This document shows, in pieces, positions 34,982-44,511 of a DNA stretch of 64,000 nt; position 1 is the first letter of the stretch; every line of letters starts with the position of its first letter. The notes under the pieces were generated by a model that did not search any database, was not told where the DNA came from, and saw only the letters and a program-made list of their open reading frames with translations. This DNA comes from Pirellulaceae bacterium (GTDB lineage Bacteria; Planctomycetota; Planctomycetia; Pirellulales; Pirellulaceae). Both the position numbers and the translations under genes were made by a program. The stretch covers positions 1-64,000 of the forward strand of contig JASMLW010000476.1 in NCBI GenBank assembly GCA_030748485.1. The letters are read 5' to 3'.

Positions 34982-36130
34982 ATGTTCGCCGCGGCGTTGA
35001 GCACGGAAGTTGATTCTTCGCGAGCGGTCGCGGAAGTCAGCGAACGGATTCGAAGTTGCCTGGGAGGTCCGCCGGACATCGTCTGGGCGTTTCTGGCGGC
35101 CGACCACGTTCCCGCCGCGCAGTCGATCGCCTCAGGGCTATGCGAGCAATTGCAGACGAATCAACTGTTGGGCTGCACGGCGGAGTCGATTGTCGGCGTG
35201 GGCCGCGAGGTCGAGGAGGGTGCGGCGCTTTCCGTATGGGCCGCCCGAACTCCCCAAACCCGCTGGCGGCTCGCCCGTTTGACCATGGAGAACACCCCCG
35301 ATGGCGCGCTCACGAGCGGCTGGTCGGACGAGTTGATCGACCAGTGGCCCGACTCGGCGACGGTGCTCATGTTGGCCGATCCTTTTAGTTTCGCCGCCGA
35401 CGTCCTGCTCGCTCAGTTCAATCAGGACCATCCCAGCACACAAGTCATTGGCGGCATGGCCAGCGCGGGTTTTTCGCCCGGCATGAATCGGCTGCTCTGT
35501 GGAACTGACGTGACCAGCACCGGCGCGGTCGCCGTCGTCGTCGACGGACAGTCTGCGCCCCGCGCGGTCGTTTCGCAGGGCTGCCGACCCGTCGGCCGGC
35601 ACTTCGTGATCACGAAAGCCGAGCGCAACACGATCATTGAGTTGGGTGGCGAGCAGGCGGTCAAGCGTCTGCAGGACGTCTTCAACTCGCTTGCCAATCG
35701 CGAGAAAGAACAAGCTCAACAAGGAATCCACTTGGGCCGCGTGGTCAGCGAATACCAAGACGAATTCTCGCAGGGCGACTTCCTCGTTCGCAATGTTGTC
35801 GGTGTCGATCCCAGCACGGGCGGACTCACCGTCGGCGACTATTTTCGACCGGGTCAGACCGTTCAGTTTCACGTCCGCGACGCCGAGACGGCGGACGGCG
35901 AACTGCGAGAATTGCTGGCTCGCGTGGACGACCCGCCCCAATCGGCGCTCGTCTTCACCTGCAACGGACGAGGAACTCGACTCTTTCAGGAGCCCCATCA
36001 CGACGCGGCGGCGATACTCAATCGCTGGGGCGACATTCCCGTCGCCGGCATGTTTGCTCAAGGTGAAATCGGCCCCATTGGGGGCGGCAATTTCGTACAC
36101 GGATTCACCGCCAGCATCGCACTCTTCTAG
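34982..36130 (+). CDS. FIST-domain protein (FIST N and FIST C)
   Basis: 382 residues from ATG MFAAALST. FIST N features: GCTAESIVGVGREVEEG and VIGGMASAG; FIST C features: DYFRPGQTVQFHVRDAE, ALVFTCNGRG, GMFAQGEIGPI. These proteins are thought to bind small ligands such as amino acids and feed signalling modules; here the domain stands alone without a kinase or cyclase partner. GC-rich divergent neighbour is the protease fusion gene. A hairpin-repeat cluster begins 20 bases after the stop. Confidence 0.85.
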   Translation: MFAAALSTEVDSSRAVAEVSERIRSCLGGPPDIVWAFLAADHVPAAQSIASGLCEQLQTNQLLGCTAESIVGVGREVEEGAALSVWAARTPQTRWRLARLTMENTPDGALTSGWSDELIDQWPDSATVLMLADPFSFAADVLLAQFNQDHPSTQVIGGMASAGFSPGMNRLLCGTDVTSTGAVAVVVDGQSAPRAVVSQGCRPVGRHFVITKAERNTIIELGGEQAVKRLQDVFNSLANREKEQAQQGIHLGRVVSEYQDEFSQGDFLVRNVVGVDPSTGGLTVGDYFRPGQTVQFHVRDAETADGELRELLARVDDPPQSALVFTCNGRGTRLFQEPHHDAAAILNRWGDIPVAGMFAQGEIGPIGGGNFVHGFTASIALF

Positions 36131-36152
36131 CAAGATGTTCTGGCAAGGTGGC

Positions 36153-36228
36153 AAGATGTCCGTAGTGGAATTCGCCAGAATTCCCTGTTCAAGATGTCCG
36201 TAGTGGAATTCGCCAGAATTCCCTGTTC
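36153..36228. repeat. 38-bp perfect tandem duplication containing GCCA-loop hairpins
   Basis: Two exact 38-bp copies (36153-36190, 36191-36228). Each contains GGAATTC-GCCA-GAATTCC (36167-36184 and 36205-36222), a 7-bp hairpin with a GCCA loop. A near-identical inverted match (one mismatch over 19 bases) lies at about 36281-36299. Confidence 0.9.
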
Positions 36229-36310
36229 GATTCGCGGTGTCGCGACTTCTTCGTAAAGTCGCAGGCAGACCCAATAGCTAACAGGGAATCCTGGCGAATC
36301 CCGCTCGCGC

Positions 36311-36413
36311 GAATCTCGATGCGCGCGAGGAATTCTGGCGAATCTCGATGCGCGCGAGGAATTCTGGCGAATTCCACTACGCGCGAATTCTGGCGAATCT
36401 CGACGCGCGCGAG
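36311..36413. repeat. 29-bp tandem repeats, inverted relatives of the GCCA hairpins
   Basis: Unit 36311-36339 is repeated exactly at 36340-36368, then a shortened copy (36369-36394) and a partial copy (36395-36413). Each carries GAATTC-TGGC-GAAT, the reverse complement of the upstream hairpin core; 36358-36375 is a complete GGAATTC-TGGC-GAATTCC hairpin. GCGCGCGAG separates the cores. Located between the FIST gene end and the nrdJ end. Confidence 0.85.
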
Positions 36414-36439
36414 GGAACTCTGGAGCATCTCACTACGAA

Positions 36440-39394
36440 CTAGGAGCACCCCATGCTATTGCCGCAGTTGTGGCACAAATAACAATTGCCATTTCGAATG
36501 GTGAGGTTGCCACAGTTGTCGCAACTGGGAGCGTCAGTCTGGAATTCCTTCGACTGGTCGTTGCGATCTTTGATGATTGCCCGCAGATCGGCTTCGACGT
36601 CGTGCTCTGCGTGCGTTTTGCCGTTGCCGTTCGTCGCGGCGGCTCCGTTGGCGGGGGGGGCCGCCGAGCCACTGGCGGGTTCGCCGTTCGCGTGGCCGTT
36701 GCTTTCGGCCGCCGGCGGCTCGGCTTTCGCGGCGGGCAGCACGTGCTCGCTAGGCTTCTCCTGCGGAGGCAGCCCATTGGCTTCGCGGAAGCCAGGCAGG
36801 AACGTGACTCCCAACCAGCGAAAGATGTAATCGACGACGCTCTTGGCGACGCGAATGTCCGGGTTGGTGGTATGCCCTTGAGGCTCGAAGCGAGTGTGTG
36901 AGAACTTGTTGACCAGCACTTCGAGCGGAACTCGATACTGCAGGCTCATCGAAATGGCCGTGCCAAACGAGTCCATCAGCCCGCCAATCGTGCTCCCCTC
37001 TTTCGCCATGGTGATGAACAATTCACCCGGTCGACCATCGGGATAGAGACCGACGTTGATGTAGCCTTCGTGACCAGCCACGTTGAATTTGTGAGTGATT
37101 GAATTGCGCGTGTCGGGCAGCCGCTCGCGGAGCGGTCGCCGCTTCTTGCTCTTGCCTTCCTCTTCTTTCTTCTCGCCGTCCGTCTTGGTGTTCAGCGGCT
37201 GGCTCTGTTTGGAGCCGTCGCGATAGATGGCGAGCGCTTTGAGGCCGAGCTTCCAACCCCAGGAATAAGCATCGGCGATCTCCTCGGGCGTCGTCTCCGT
37301 CGGCATATTGACGGTTTTGGAGATAGCTCCGGAAAGGAACGGCTGCGCGGCCGCCATCATCCGGGCGTGAGCCTTCCAGGCGATGCTGCGAACGCCGTTG
37401 GCCGGCTTGAACGCGCAGTCGAACACGGACAAATGATCGTCGCTCAAGTGAGGAGCGCCTTCGACCGTGTCGTTCTCGTCGATGAATGCGACGATGTCTT
37501 CAATCTGATGCTCGTCGTAACCCAATTTCTTGAGACCGAGCGGGGCGGTCTGGTTGACGATCTTCAGCATCCCGCCACCCGCCAGTTGCTTGTATTTCAC
37601 CAACGCGATGTCGGGCTCAATGCCGGTCGTGTCGCAGTCCATCATGAAGCTGATCGTGCCCGTCGGCGCCAACACCGTCGACTGAGCATTGCGGAATCCA
37701 TACGTCCGCCCCAACTCGAGGACGTTGTCCCACAGTTGGCGAGCGGCGACTTTGAGATACCTCGGGCTCGCGTCGTTGATGTCCTCCACCGCGTCGCGAT
37801 GCATTTGCATCACTCGCAGGAACGGTTGGCGGTTGGACGAATAACCTTTGAACGATCCGACGGCGCCGGCCAATTCGACACTCGTCAGATTCGCCGCTCC
37901 GTGCAGCAATGCTGTGATGCTGCCGCACAGGCCGTAAGCCTCGTCCGAATCGTACGCCAATCCGCTGGCCATGATCACGCTGCCCAGATTCGAATAGCCG
38001 AGTCCGAGCGGGCGGAACAGATGACTGTTGTGAGCGATGTCGGCCGTCGGATAACTCGCGTGATCAACCAGAATCTCCTGAGCGATGAAGAACAGCCGGC
38101 AAGCGGTCTGAAAACCGTCCGCGTCAAACTGGTCGTTGCCCCGGAACTTCATCAGATTGATGCTGGCCAAATTGCAAGCCGTGTCGTCCAGGAACATGTA
38201 TTCCGAACACGGATTGCTGGCGTTGATGCGGCCCGAGTTCGGGCATGTGTGCCAACGATTGATCGTCGTGTCGTACTGCACGCCCGGATCGCCGCACTGC
38301 CAAGCGCATTCAGCCATCCGCTTGAGCAACTCGGTCGCTTCGTAAGTCGGCCCTTCTTGATCGGAATCGGTTACCCATCGAGTCGCCCACTGACCGCCCT
38401 TGTCGACCGTCTCCATAAACTCATCCGTGACACGCACCGACAAGTTGGCGTTCTGGAAGAGAATCGAGCTGTAGGCTTCGCCATTGAAGTTCGACTCGTA
38501 ACCGCCCTTTTCGATGAGCACATGAGCTTTGCGCTCCTCTTTCCATTTGCACTCGATGAACTCGAGAATGTCCGGGTGCCACACCTTCAAAGACTGCATC
38601 TTGGCTGCGCGACGCGTCTTGCCGCCGGACTTCACGACGGCGGCGATCTGGTCGTAGACCCGCATGAACGACAGCGGTCCAGATGGCTTGCCGCCACCCG
38701 ATAACTTCTCCCGCTCCGAACGAATTGTCGACAAGTCCGTGCCCGTTCCCGAACCGAACTTGAACAACATCGCCTCACTCGTCGCTAACCGCATGATGTC
38801 TTCCATGTTGTCATCCACGCTCTGGATGAAACACGCCGACCCCTGCGGGAACTCATAAGGGTTCTCCGGTTGCAGCACGGTCTGAGCTTCCGGATCCCAC
38901 CGCCAATTGCACTTGGCGCCTTCCACCTGGTATTGGTGGTAGAGCCCGACGTTGAACCAGACAGGTGAATTGAACGCGCCGTACTGATGCAGGCATAGCC
39001 ACGCCAGTTCGCGGTAGAACCGCTCGCCGTCATCCGCCGATCCAAAATAGCCGTCTTCGATCCCCCAGTCGGCGATCGTCCGGCAGACCCGGTGAATCAC
39101 CTGCCGGACGCTTGTCTCCCGCTCCTCCGTCCCCACTTCACCGTAGAAGTACTTGCTGACCACGACGTTGGTCGCCAGCTGGCTCCACGAGGCGGGAATC
39201 TCACAGTCGGTCTGCTCAAAGAGCGCCTCACCATGCTCGTCCTTGATGGCCGCTTCCCGCACTTCCCACTCGACCGTTTCGAAAACGTCCTTGTCCGTGG
39301 GGCAGAAGTGACTCTCGATTTGAATGCCCTGCTCGATCCCTTCGAGGCGATCAGAGTTGGACTTGGGTTGCTGTTCCATGCCGACGCTTGCCAT
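36440..39394 (-). CDS. nrdJ: Vitamin B12-dependent (class II) ribonucleoside-diphosphate reductase
   Basis: About 984 residues from the ATG after GGAGG. Catalytic landmarks: GTGTDLSTIRSE, NPCSEYMFLDDTACNLASIN with the active-site Cys, and PTGTISFMMDCDTTGIEPD. A Pro/Ala-rich linker (residues about 890-930) leads to a C-terminal zinc-ribbon-like tail (CDNCGNLTIRNGNCYLCHNCG). The enzyme makes deoxynucleotides using adenosylcobalamin, without oxygen dependence. It is monocistronic. I could not find a cobalamin riboswitch in the 460-base leader, which contains a TATGTATACATA palindrome (39442-39453). Confidence 0.93.
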   Translation of the reverse strand: MASVGMEQQPKSNSDRLEGIEQGIQIESHFCPTDKDVFETVEWEVREAAIKDEHGEALFEQTDCEIPASWSQLATNVVVSKYFYGEVGTEERETSVRQVIHRVCRTIADWGIEDGYFGSADDGERFYRELAWLCLHQYGAFNSPVWFNVGLYHQYQVEGAKCNWRWDPEAQTVLQPENPYEFPQGSACFIQSVDDNMEDIMRLATSEAMLFKFGSGTGTDLSTIRSEREKLSGGGKPSGPLSFMRVYDQIAAVVKSGGKTRRAAKMQSLKVWHPDILEFIECKWKEERKAHVLIEKGGYESNFNGEAYSSILFQNANLSVRVTDEFMETVDKGGQWATRWVTDSDQEGPTYEATELLKRMAECAWQCGDPGVQYDTTINRWHTCPNSGRINASNPCSEYMFLDDTACNLASINLMKFRGNDQFDADGFQTACRLFFIAQEILVDHASYPTADIAHNSHLFRPLGLGYSNLGSVIMASGLAYDSDEAYGLCGSITALLHGAANLTSVELAGAVGSFKGYSSNRQPFLRVMQMHRDAVEDINDASPRYLKVAARQLWDNVLELGRTYGFRNAQSTVLAPTGTISFMMDCDTTGIEPDIALVKYKQLAGGGMLKIVNQTAPLGLKKLGYDEHQIEDIVAFIDENDTVEGAPHLSDDHLSVFDCAFKPANGVRSIAWKAHARMMAAAQPFLSGAISKTVNMPTETTPEEIADAYSWGWKLGLKALAIYRDGSKQSQPLNTKTDGEKKEEEGKSKKRRPLRERLPDTRNSITHKFNVAGHEGYINVGLYPDGRPGELFITMAKEGSTIGGLMDSFGTAISMSLQYRVPLEVLVNKFSHTRFEPQGHTTNPDIRVAKSVVDYIFRWLGVTFLPGFREANGLPPQEKPSEHVLPAAKAEPPAAESNGHANGEPASGSAAPPANGAAATNGNGKTHAEHDVEADLRAIIKDRNDQSKEFQTDAPSCDNCGNLTIRNGNCYLCHNCGNSMGCS

Positions 39395-39860
39395 CCGTGC
39401 ATCCTCCAGATGTGGCGGGAAATGATGAGAGATAGGCCCTCTATGTATACATAAGTTCACTACGGAGTAGCAACGGCGTAATTCGGCTTCGACTTGAGTC
39501 TTTTGGCCTGTGAAGATACAGAAAAGGCCGAAGCTAGATAACGCGGCGAACCCCTAGATATTGTAGTAGCAGCGGCGGCCACCACAACATTTAGCGTGAG
39601 GAGTCAGAGTTTACACTTTTGTCTTCACTCGTCAATCACGACCCTGGACTCCGACGTAAATTGCGATCGGAAGCTGGGTTATGGCGAGTTGCCCGGCCGT
39701 CGTTCAGTCGCGGATCTTCGGCGCTGGTCGTCGCAACTCATTGAGACAAAACCAGTTGAGAAATTCACCCGCGATTCGACCAGATGAGGGCATTTTTCGC
39801 TGCCCGCAAAATTTTTTTCAATCGGTCAGGTCGGTCGGATCTTTTGATGATCGGTGATCG
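39395..39860. other. Leader region upstream of nrdJ
   Basis: About 460 bases between L21 and NrdJ, both leftward. No gene is supported; notably there is no rpmA. A 12-bp palindrome TATGTATACATA at 39442-39453 lies about 50 bases before the nrdJ start and may be part of a promoter or an operator; it is only loosely like an NrdR box. Confidence 0.45.
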
Positions 39861-40172
39861 CTAACTGGCGATGCCGCGGATGACGACCCGGGTGTAGAGT
39901 TGCCGGTGTCCGGTGCGGCGTTTGGAATTTTTCCGCTTGCGGAATTTCTGCACGAACAACTTCGGTCCACGGTCGACCCCGAGCACCTCGGCGGTGACGC
40001 TGGCCCCGTCGACGGTTGGTTTTCCGAGCTGGACGCCGGCGTCGCTGGAGACGGCCAGAACGTGATCAAAGACGATCTCATCGCCTGCACTCACATCGCG
40101 GTAGTCGACCGACAGTTCCTGTCCGCCTTCGACTCGATACTGTCGTCCGCCGTCGGAAATAATCGCGTACAT
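39861..40172 (-). CDS. rplU: 50S ribosomal protein L21
   Basis: 103 residues, the normal length. MYAIISDGGRQYRVEGGQEL at the start and KLFVQKFRKRKNSKRRTGHRQ near the C-terminus are diagnostic of L21. It follows the RNase E/G gene by about 100 bases in the same direction, a common order, but L27, which usually follows L21, is absent from the next 460 bases. Confidence 0.95.
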   Translation of the reverse strand: MYAIISDGGRQYRVEGGQELSVDYRDVSAGDEIVFDHVLAVSSDAGVQLGKPTVDGASVTAEVLGVDRGPKLFVQKFRKRKNSKRRTGHRQLYTRVVIRGIAS

Positions 40173-40274
40173 AGGTCACTCAATGGGGGAAGTGAGGTTC
40201 CGTTGGGGGGCCCGGAATGCAGGGAAACTCCCAGTTTATCCCTTGCTCGAAGCACCGTCGACCCCTGTTCGGCC

Positions 40275-41846
40275 TCAGTAGGTCACGGTGAGTTCGCGGT
40301 CATTCGCGTCGCGGCAGTCGAGTTCCAAGTGTTCGGGGAAGAGACTCTCGTTGCCGAGCACTTGAATATCGATGCCGCTATCTTCGAGGCGGGCGATTTC
40401 CTTGCGTTTCTTGTTGTTCAGGTAGGTGGCCACTTGGTCGTTGACGCGAACTGTTACGCGGACGACGCCGCTGCGTTGGCTGGCGAGCATGATGACGCGA
40501 ATCACTTCGATCGACATGCTCTCGGCCGTTTTGACCAGACCGCGTCCTTCGCAGCACGGGCAATCGTCGTAGACGCTCCGTTTGAGACTTGGTCGGACGC
40601 GTTGGCGAGTCATTTCGACCAGACCAAAGGGACTGGTGCGGAGGATCTTGGTGCGAGCTCGGTCGCGTTTCATGGCGTCGCGGAGCGATCGTTCGACACC
40701 GCGGCGGTGTTTCTCGCGCCGCATGTCGATAAAGTCGTTGACGATCACGCCACCCAGATCCCGCAGTCTCAGTTGCCGGGCGATCTCTTTGGCGGCGGCC
40801 AGGTTCAGGCGGTAGGCGGTTTCCTCGGCATTATCGTCGGCGCGGAAGTTTCCGCTATTCACATCGATGGCGACCAGCGCTTCGGTGGGGTCGATGACGA
40901 TCGATCCGCCGCTCCCCAGCGGCACTTCGCGCTGGTGGATGCGAGCGATTTCCTGCTCCAGGTTGTACTTGTGGAAGAGCGGCTCTTTGCCCTCGTACCG
41001 GTGCAAGCGGTCTTCAAACCGCGGCATGACGAGTTGGAGGAATTCATTGGCTCGCTTGTGAGCCGCTTCCTCATCGATGTAGATCGAATCGACATCCGCC
41101 GAGAAGATATCGCGGATGGTGCGGATGATCATGTCGCTTTCTTCGTAGATGTCGACCGGCGCGGGCTCGTTCTTGACGCGGCGGACGATCACTTTCCAGA
41201 GCCGCAGCAGGTAGGCCATATCGCGCGACAGTTCGCGACGATTCTTACCGGCTCCCGCGGTGCGGACGATGAAGCCGAGTCCTTTGGGGGGATTCAGATC
41301 GAGCAGCGTACCGCGCAGTTTGCGGCGTTCGTCGTCGTCCTCAATTTTCCGCGACACGCCAACTCGCCCCAGCGCGGGCATGAGCACGAGGTAGCGGCCG
41401 GGGATGCTGATGTACGTGGAGAGCGTGGGGCCCTTGGTGCCGATCCCTTCCTTGATGACCTGCACGAGGACTTCATCGCCGCGTCTGAAGATCTCTTGAA
41501 TGGGAGGCTTAATACGCGGACGACTGCCGGCTGGTCGTCGTCGGCCACGGCGTTTGTCGTCTTCCTCGGCGCCGGCCATGACTTCGGCCGGGTCGTAACC
41601 GCCCTGCCGAAAATACTGCGGCTCGACATCGCTGATGTGGAGAAAGCCATTGCGGCCGACACCGAAGTCGACAAAGGCCGCTTGGATGCTCGGTTCCAGA
41701 TTGACAACCTTACCCTTGTAGATGTTGCCAACGTAATTGTCTTGACTTGCTCGCTCGATATAGAGTTCTTCCAGCTGGCCGTCTTCAACGATCGCGATCC
41801 GGCATTCCTCCGGCTGCGATACGTTGATCAACATTTCCTTTTTCAT
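40275..41846 (-). CDS. rng: Ribonuclease E/G family protein
   Basis: 523 residues, near RNase G length, so without the RNase E C-terminal scaffold. S1 domain about 37-135 (NIYKGKVVNLEPSIQAAFVDFG, HISDV) interrupted by a basic insert (DDKRRGRRRPAGSR). DNase-I-like catalytic part contains VAIDVNSGNFR and GGVIVNDFIDM with the metal Asp residues. The Zn-link motif DDCPCCEGRG follows. It processes rRNA and mRNA 5' monophosphate ends. Positioned between a DUF2344 protein and L21, as in many bacteria. Confidence 0.93.
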   Translation of the reverse strand: MKKEMLINVSQPEECRIAIVEDGQLEELYIERASQDNYVGNIYKGKVVNLEPSIQAAFVDFGVGRNGFLHISDVEPQYFRQGGYDPAEVMAGAEEDDKRRGRRRPAGSRPRIKPPIQEIFRRGDEVLVQVIKEGIGTKGPTLSTYISIPGRYLVLMPALGRVGVSRKIEDDDERRKLRGTLLDLNPPKGLGFIVRTAGAGKNRRELSRDMAYLLRLWKVIVRRVKNEPAPVDIYEESDMIIRTIRDIFSADVDSIYIDEEAAHKRANEFLQLVMPRFEDRLHRYEGKEPLFHKYNLEQEIARIHQREVPLGSGGSIVIDPTEALVAIDVNSGNFRADDNAEETAYRLNLAAAKEIARQLRLRDLGGVIVNDFIDMRREKHRRGVERSLRDAMKRDRARTKILRTSPFGLVEMTRQRVRPSLKRSVYDDCPCCEGRGLVKTAESMSIEVIRVIMLASQRSGVVRVTVRVNDQVATYLNNKKRKEIARLEDSGIDIQVLGNESLFPEHLELDCRDANDRELTVTY

Positions 41847-41921
41847 CTATTTTACTTTCCAGTGCTAAGGACCGCGGGCGGCGGTCGGCGATCGGCACGG
41901 CGCGTCGATTGGCGGGACCCA

Positions 41922-42560
41922 TCATGAAGCGAGCTCCACGTTTGTGCGGCTCAAAAAAAAGCCCTGGGTCTCCAGGTCGCCCAAGTCCAGCGCAGTGAGC
42001 ACTTCGCGGGGTCGAACGCTGACGGAGCGGCCGGTCGCGCCGGCGGGCAGCTGAAACATCAGCAGCTCGTCGTGCAGCGCGATTCGTTCGACACCGGCTC
42101 GCAGGTCGAGCGGTTCGCGGCGCCCCTCGCGTTCAATCAAGTGCGTTGTTTTGGACATTAGCGATTCGATGGCGAGACGGACGTTGTCGCGGCGCGTTGG
42201 CGGCACCTCAATGGTGTAGTCAAACCGCGCGATGCGCGCTTTCTTCTCCCCCGTCTCCAGCAGACGGAGGTTGAGGATTTCGAGCCCGGCTGGAGCCAGA
42301 GCTCGAAAACGCTGTAGCAATTCGTCCGCGTCCGCCAGTTCCGCCAGTTCGACCTCCATGACCTCGTTGAGTCCAGCGATACCCAATCCCAAAGCGGAAG
42401 GAAACGTCATCCGCGCCTTGGGGTGGAACCCCTCGCTCATGCTCAACTGCACGCCGGCGCGCCGAAATAGGCGCTCCCACACGCGCACCAGATCACGGTG
42501 GCTGATCAGCCTTAAGTCGCCCTCTTTGCGAAATCGTATGCGTACACGTTGTCGAATCAT
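41922..42560 (-). CDS. DUF2344 / TIGR03936 family protein (radical SAM-associated)
   Basis: 212 residues from ATG 42560 (a TTG two codons upstream is possible). RFRKEGDLRLISHRDLVRVW and SEGFHPKARMTFPSALGLG are the family signature. The family is usually encoded next to, or fused with, a TIGR03960 radical SAM enzyme and RNase E/G. The radical SAM partner is not in this window. Function is unknown, perhaps RNA or tRNA modification. Confidence 0.85.
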   Translation of the reverse strand: MIRQRVRIRFRKEGDLRLISHRDLVRVWERLFRRAGVQLSMSEGFHPKARMTFPSALGLGIAGLNEVMEVELAELADADELLQRFRALAPAGLEILNLRLLETGEKKARIARFDYTIEVPPTRRDNVRLAIESLMSKTTHLIEREGRREPLDLRAGVERIALHDELLMFQLPAGATGRSVSVRPREVLTALDLGDLETQGFFLSRTNVELAS

Positions 42561-42733
42561 CGACAATTCACCAGAGACTCGGAGTCTCCTGTGTTCCTAA
42601 AATCGCCGCGACAGACGAACCCGCCAGAGGGCTTCGAACAGCCGCGTTGATACACGTTAAAAAACTGTTTGATGTGACATTTTCACGAACGGCTCCCAGC
42701 CCGCGCGGCCCAGATTGAGTTGTCGGATCTAGG

Positions 42734-44467
42734 TCAGGAAACGACCAATTCGGGGGCGACGCGCTTAAGTTCCTCCTGAAGATACTTGTCGATTTCCCGT
42801 GCGTTGTCCATCGACATTGCTCGTTGAGCGACAGATTTACAGTGATCCAGCGTCACAGAACGGCAGATCTTCTTGATCTCAGGCACCGCGCTGCTGGGAG
42901 CGCTGAGCGTATGTAACCCGAGTCCAAGCAACAACATAGTGCACGAAGCATTGCCGCTCATCTGCCCGCAAAGGCTGACCGGGACCTCGGCCTCGCGCGC
43001 CACATCGATGGCTGCCGCAATCATCCGCAAGACGGCCGGATCGGTGTGGTGGTAGAGGTGAGCCACATCGGGATTGCTGCGGTCCACCGCCAGAGCGAAT
43101 TGAATCAGGTCGTTCGTGCCGATGCTGATAAAGTCGACCTCCTTGACGAAGTGGTCGAGCATGGTGACCGCGGCCGGGACTTCCACCATCATGCCCACGG
43201 GCAATTCGCGGTTGAACGGCACACCGGCCTCGTCGAGGTCCTCCATCACATCGGCCAAGATCATTTTCGCTTGCCGCAATTCCTGCAGCGTGGTGATCAT
43301 CGGAAACATGATTCTCACGTCGCCGACGGAGCTGGCGCGAAGCATGGCGCGCAACTGGGTGCGGAACAGGGGAGGGTTCCTCAGCGACAGCCGGATACTG
43401 CGCAGCCCCAAGAACGGGTTCTTCTCTTCATCGACCAATCCGCCCGTGTCGATCTTGTCCGCTCCCAGATCGAGCGTGCGGAAGACGACCGGCCGTCCCT
43501 TCATCACTTTGACGACTTCGGAGTAGGCGTCGAAATGGTGTTGTTCGGTCGGCTCCTCGTCCTCACCCAGATAGAGAAACTCGGTGCGGTAGAGTCCGAT
43601 ACCGTCCGCGCCCCGATCGACGCAAGCAGTCGCCTCGTGGGGGAACTCGATGTTTCCCCACAGCTGGACGCTCGCGCCATCCGCCGTTTTCGCCGGCAGG
43701 TCGCGCAGTTCGTCGAGCCGCGCGGCCAACGACCGGTGTTCTTCCACCTCATGGCGGTAGCGAGCGATCGTTTCCTCGTCGGGTTGCAGGATGACGCGAC
43801 CCTGATCTCCGTCGACGATCACCAGATCGCCGCCCGAGACATCGGTGAGGAAGCGGCCGGTGCCGACGACCGCCGGAATCTCCAACCCCTTGGCGACGAT
43901 CGCCGTGTGACCGCCGGCGGCGCCCACTTCGGTCACGAATCCCATCACGAAGCGGCGATCCAGATGAGCCGTTTCGCTGGGCGTCAAGTTGTGGGCGAGC
44001 ACGATCACGGGCGAAGCCAGATGCGAGAGTTCTTCTCGCCGCCGACCGAGCAAATTGCGCAGCAGGCTCTTCTCCAGATCAATAATATCGTGCGCGTTGT
44101 GCATGTTGAGTTCTTCGAACACTTTCGCGTAGCTGCGAAGAACTCGACTCACCGCATACTCGGGCGAATAGTGCCGCTCGCGAATCATCTCGGCGATCTC
44201 AACCTGCAGACGGTCGTCGCGGAGCATTTGCAGATGAGCGGAGAAGATGGCGCCGATCTGTGCGCCGAGCTTTTGCGTGATCGAGTCGCGACTGCGTTCC
44301 ATTTCGGCGGCGACCGCCTCCACCGCGCGCTCAAATCTCTCCAACTCATCTTCCACCGCGTCGCGCGTGACGAACCGCCGAGGAATGCGAAAGCCCTCGT
44401 TGTCGATCACCATCGTTTCGCCAATGGCGACACCCGGTGAAACGGCGATGCCCTGCAGAATCTGCAT
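42734..44467 (-). CDS. ptsI: Phosphoenolpyruvate-protein phosphotransferase (PTS enzyme I)
   Basis: 577 residues, the standard EI length, from ATG MQILQGIAVSPGVAIGE. The phospho-accepting His is in GGHTAIVAKGLEIPAVVG; the PEP-binding barrel contains DGIGLYRTEFLYL, SIGTNDLIQF and VSLCGQMSGN. It transfers phosphate from PEP to HPr. The HPr gene lies 44 bases upstream, with PtsN and HPF above it, and no sugar-specific permease, indicating a regulatory PTS of the nitrogen type. Confidence 0.95.
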   Translation of the reverse strand: MQILQGIAVSPGVAIGETMVIDNEGFRIPRRFVTRDAVEDELERFERAVEAVAAEMERSRDSITQKLGAQIGAIFSAHLQMLRDDRLQVEIAEMIRERHYSPEYAVSRVLRSYAKVFEELNMHNAHDIIDLEKSLLRNLLGRRREELSHLASPVIVLAHNLTPSETAHLDRRFVMGFVTEVGAAGGHTAIVAKGLEIPAVVGTGRFLTDVSGGDLVIVDGDQGRVILQPDEETIARYRHEVEEHRSLAARLDELRDLPAKTADGASVQLWGNIEFPHEATACVDRGADGIGLYRTEFLYLGEDEEPTEQHHFDAYSEVVKVMKGRPVVFRTLDLGADKIDTGGLVDEEKNPFLGLRSIRLSLRNPPLFRTQLRAMLRASSVGDVRIMFPMITTLQELRQAKMILADVMEDLDEAGVPFNRELPVGMMVEVPAAVTMLDHFVKEVDFISIGTNDLIQFALAVDRSNPDVAHLYHHTDPAVLRMIAAAIDVAREAEVPVSLCGQMSGNASCTMLLLGLGLHTLSAPSSAVPEIKKICRSVTLDHCKSVAQRAMSMDNAREIDKYLQEELKRVAPELVVS

Positions 44468-44511
44468 GCGATGATCTTTTTCAGTACGTCGAATGACGCG
44501 ACTCAGCGAAA

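Noticed and set aside
36153-36413. CRISPR array
   Set aside because: Repeats are directly adjacent without unique spacers of uniform length, and there are no cas genes.
39395-39860. Cobalamin riboswitch before nrdJ
   Set aside because: No B12-box-like core or surrounding stems seen by eye on the minus strand; left as an open check rather than a feature.
39900-41927. Long open frame (about 675 codons) on the plus strand opposite L21 and RNase E/G
   Set aside because: It lies antisense to two well-recognised genes, its translation has no domain and is a codon-bias shadow of GC-rich coding DNA.
43046-44440. 464-codon plus-strand frame opposite PTS enzyme I
   Set aside because: Shadow of ptsI; His/Val/Asp-rich composition without motifs. 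Same reasoning applies to 15527-16696 minus opposite the AsmA-like gene and 52742-54013 minus opposite the 726-residue protein.
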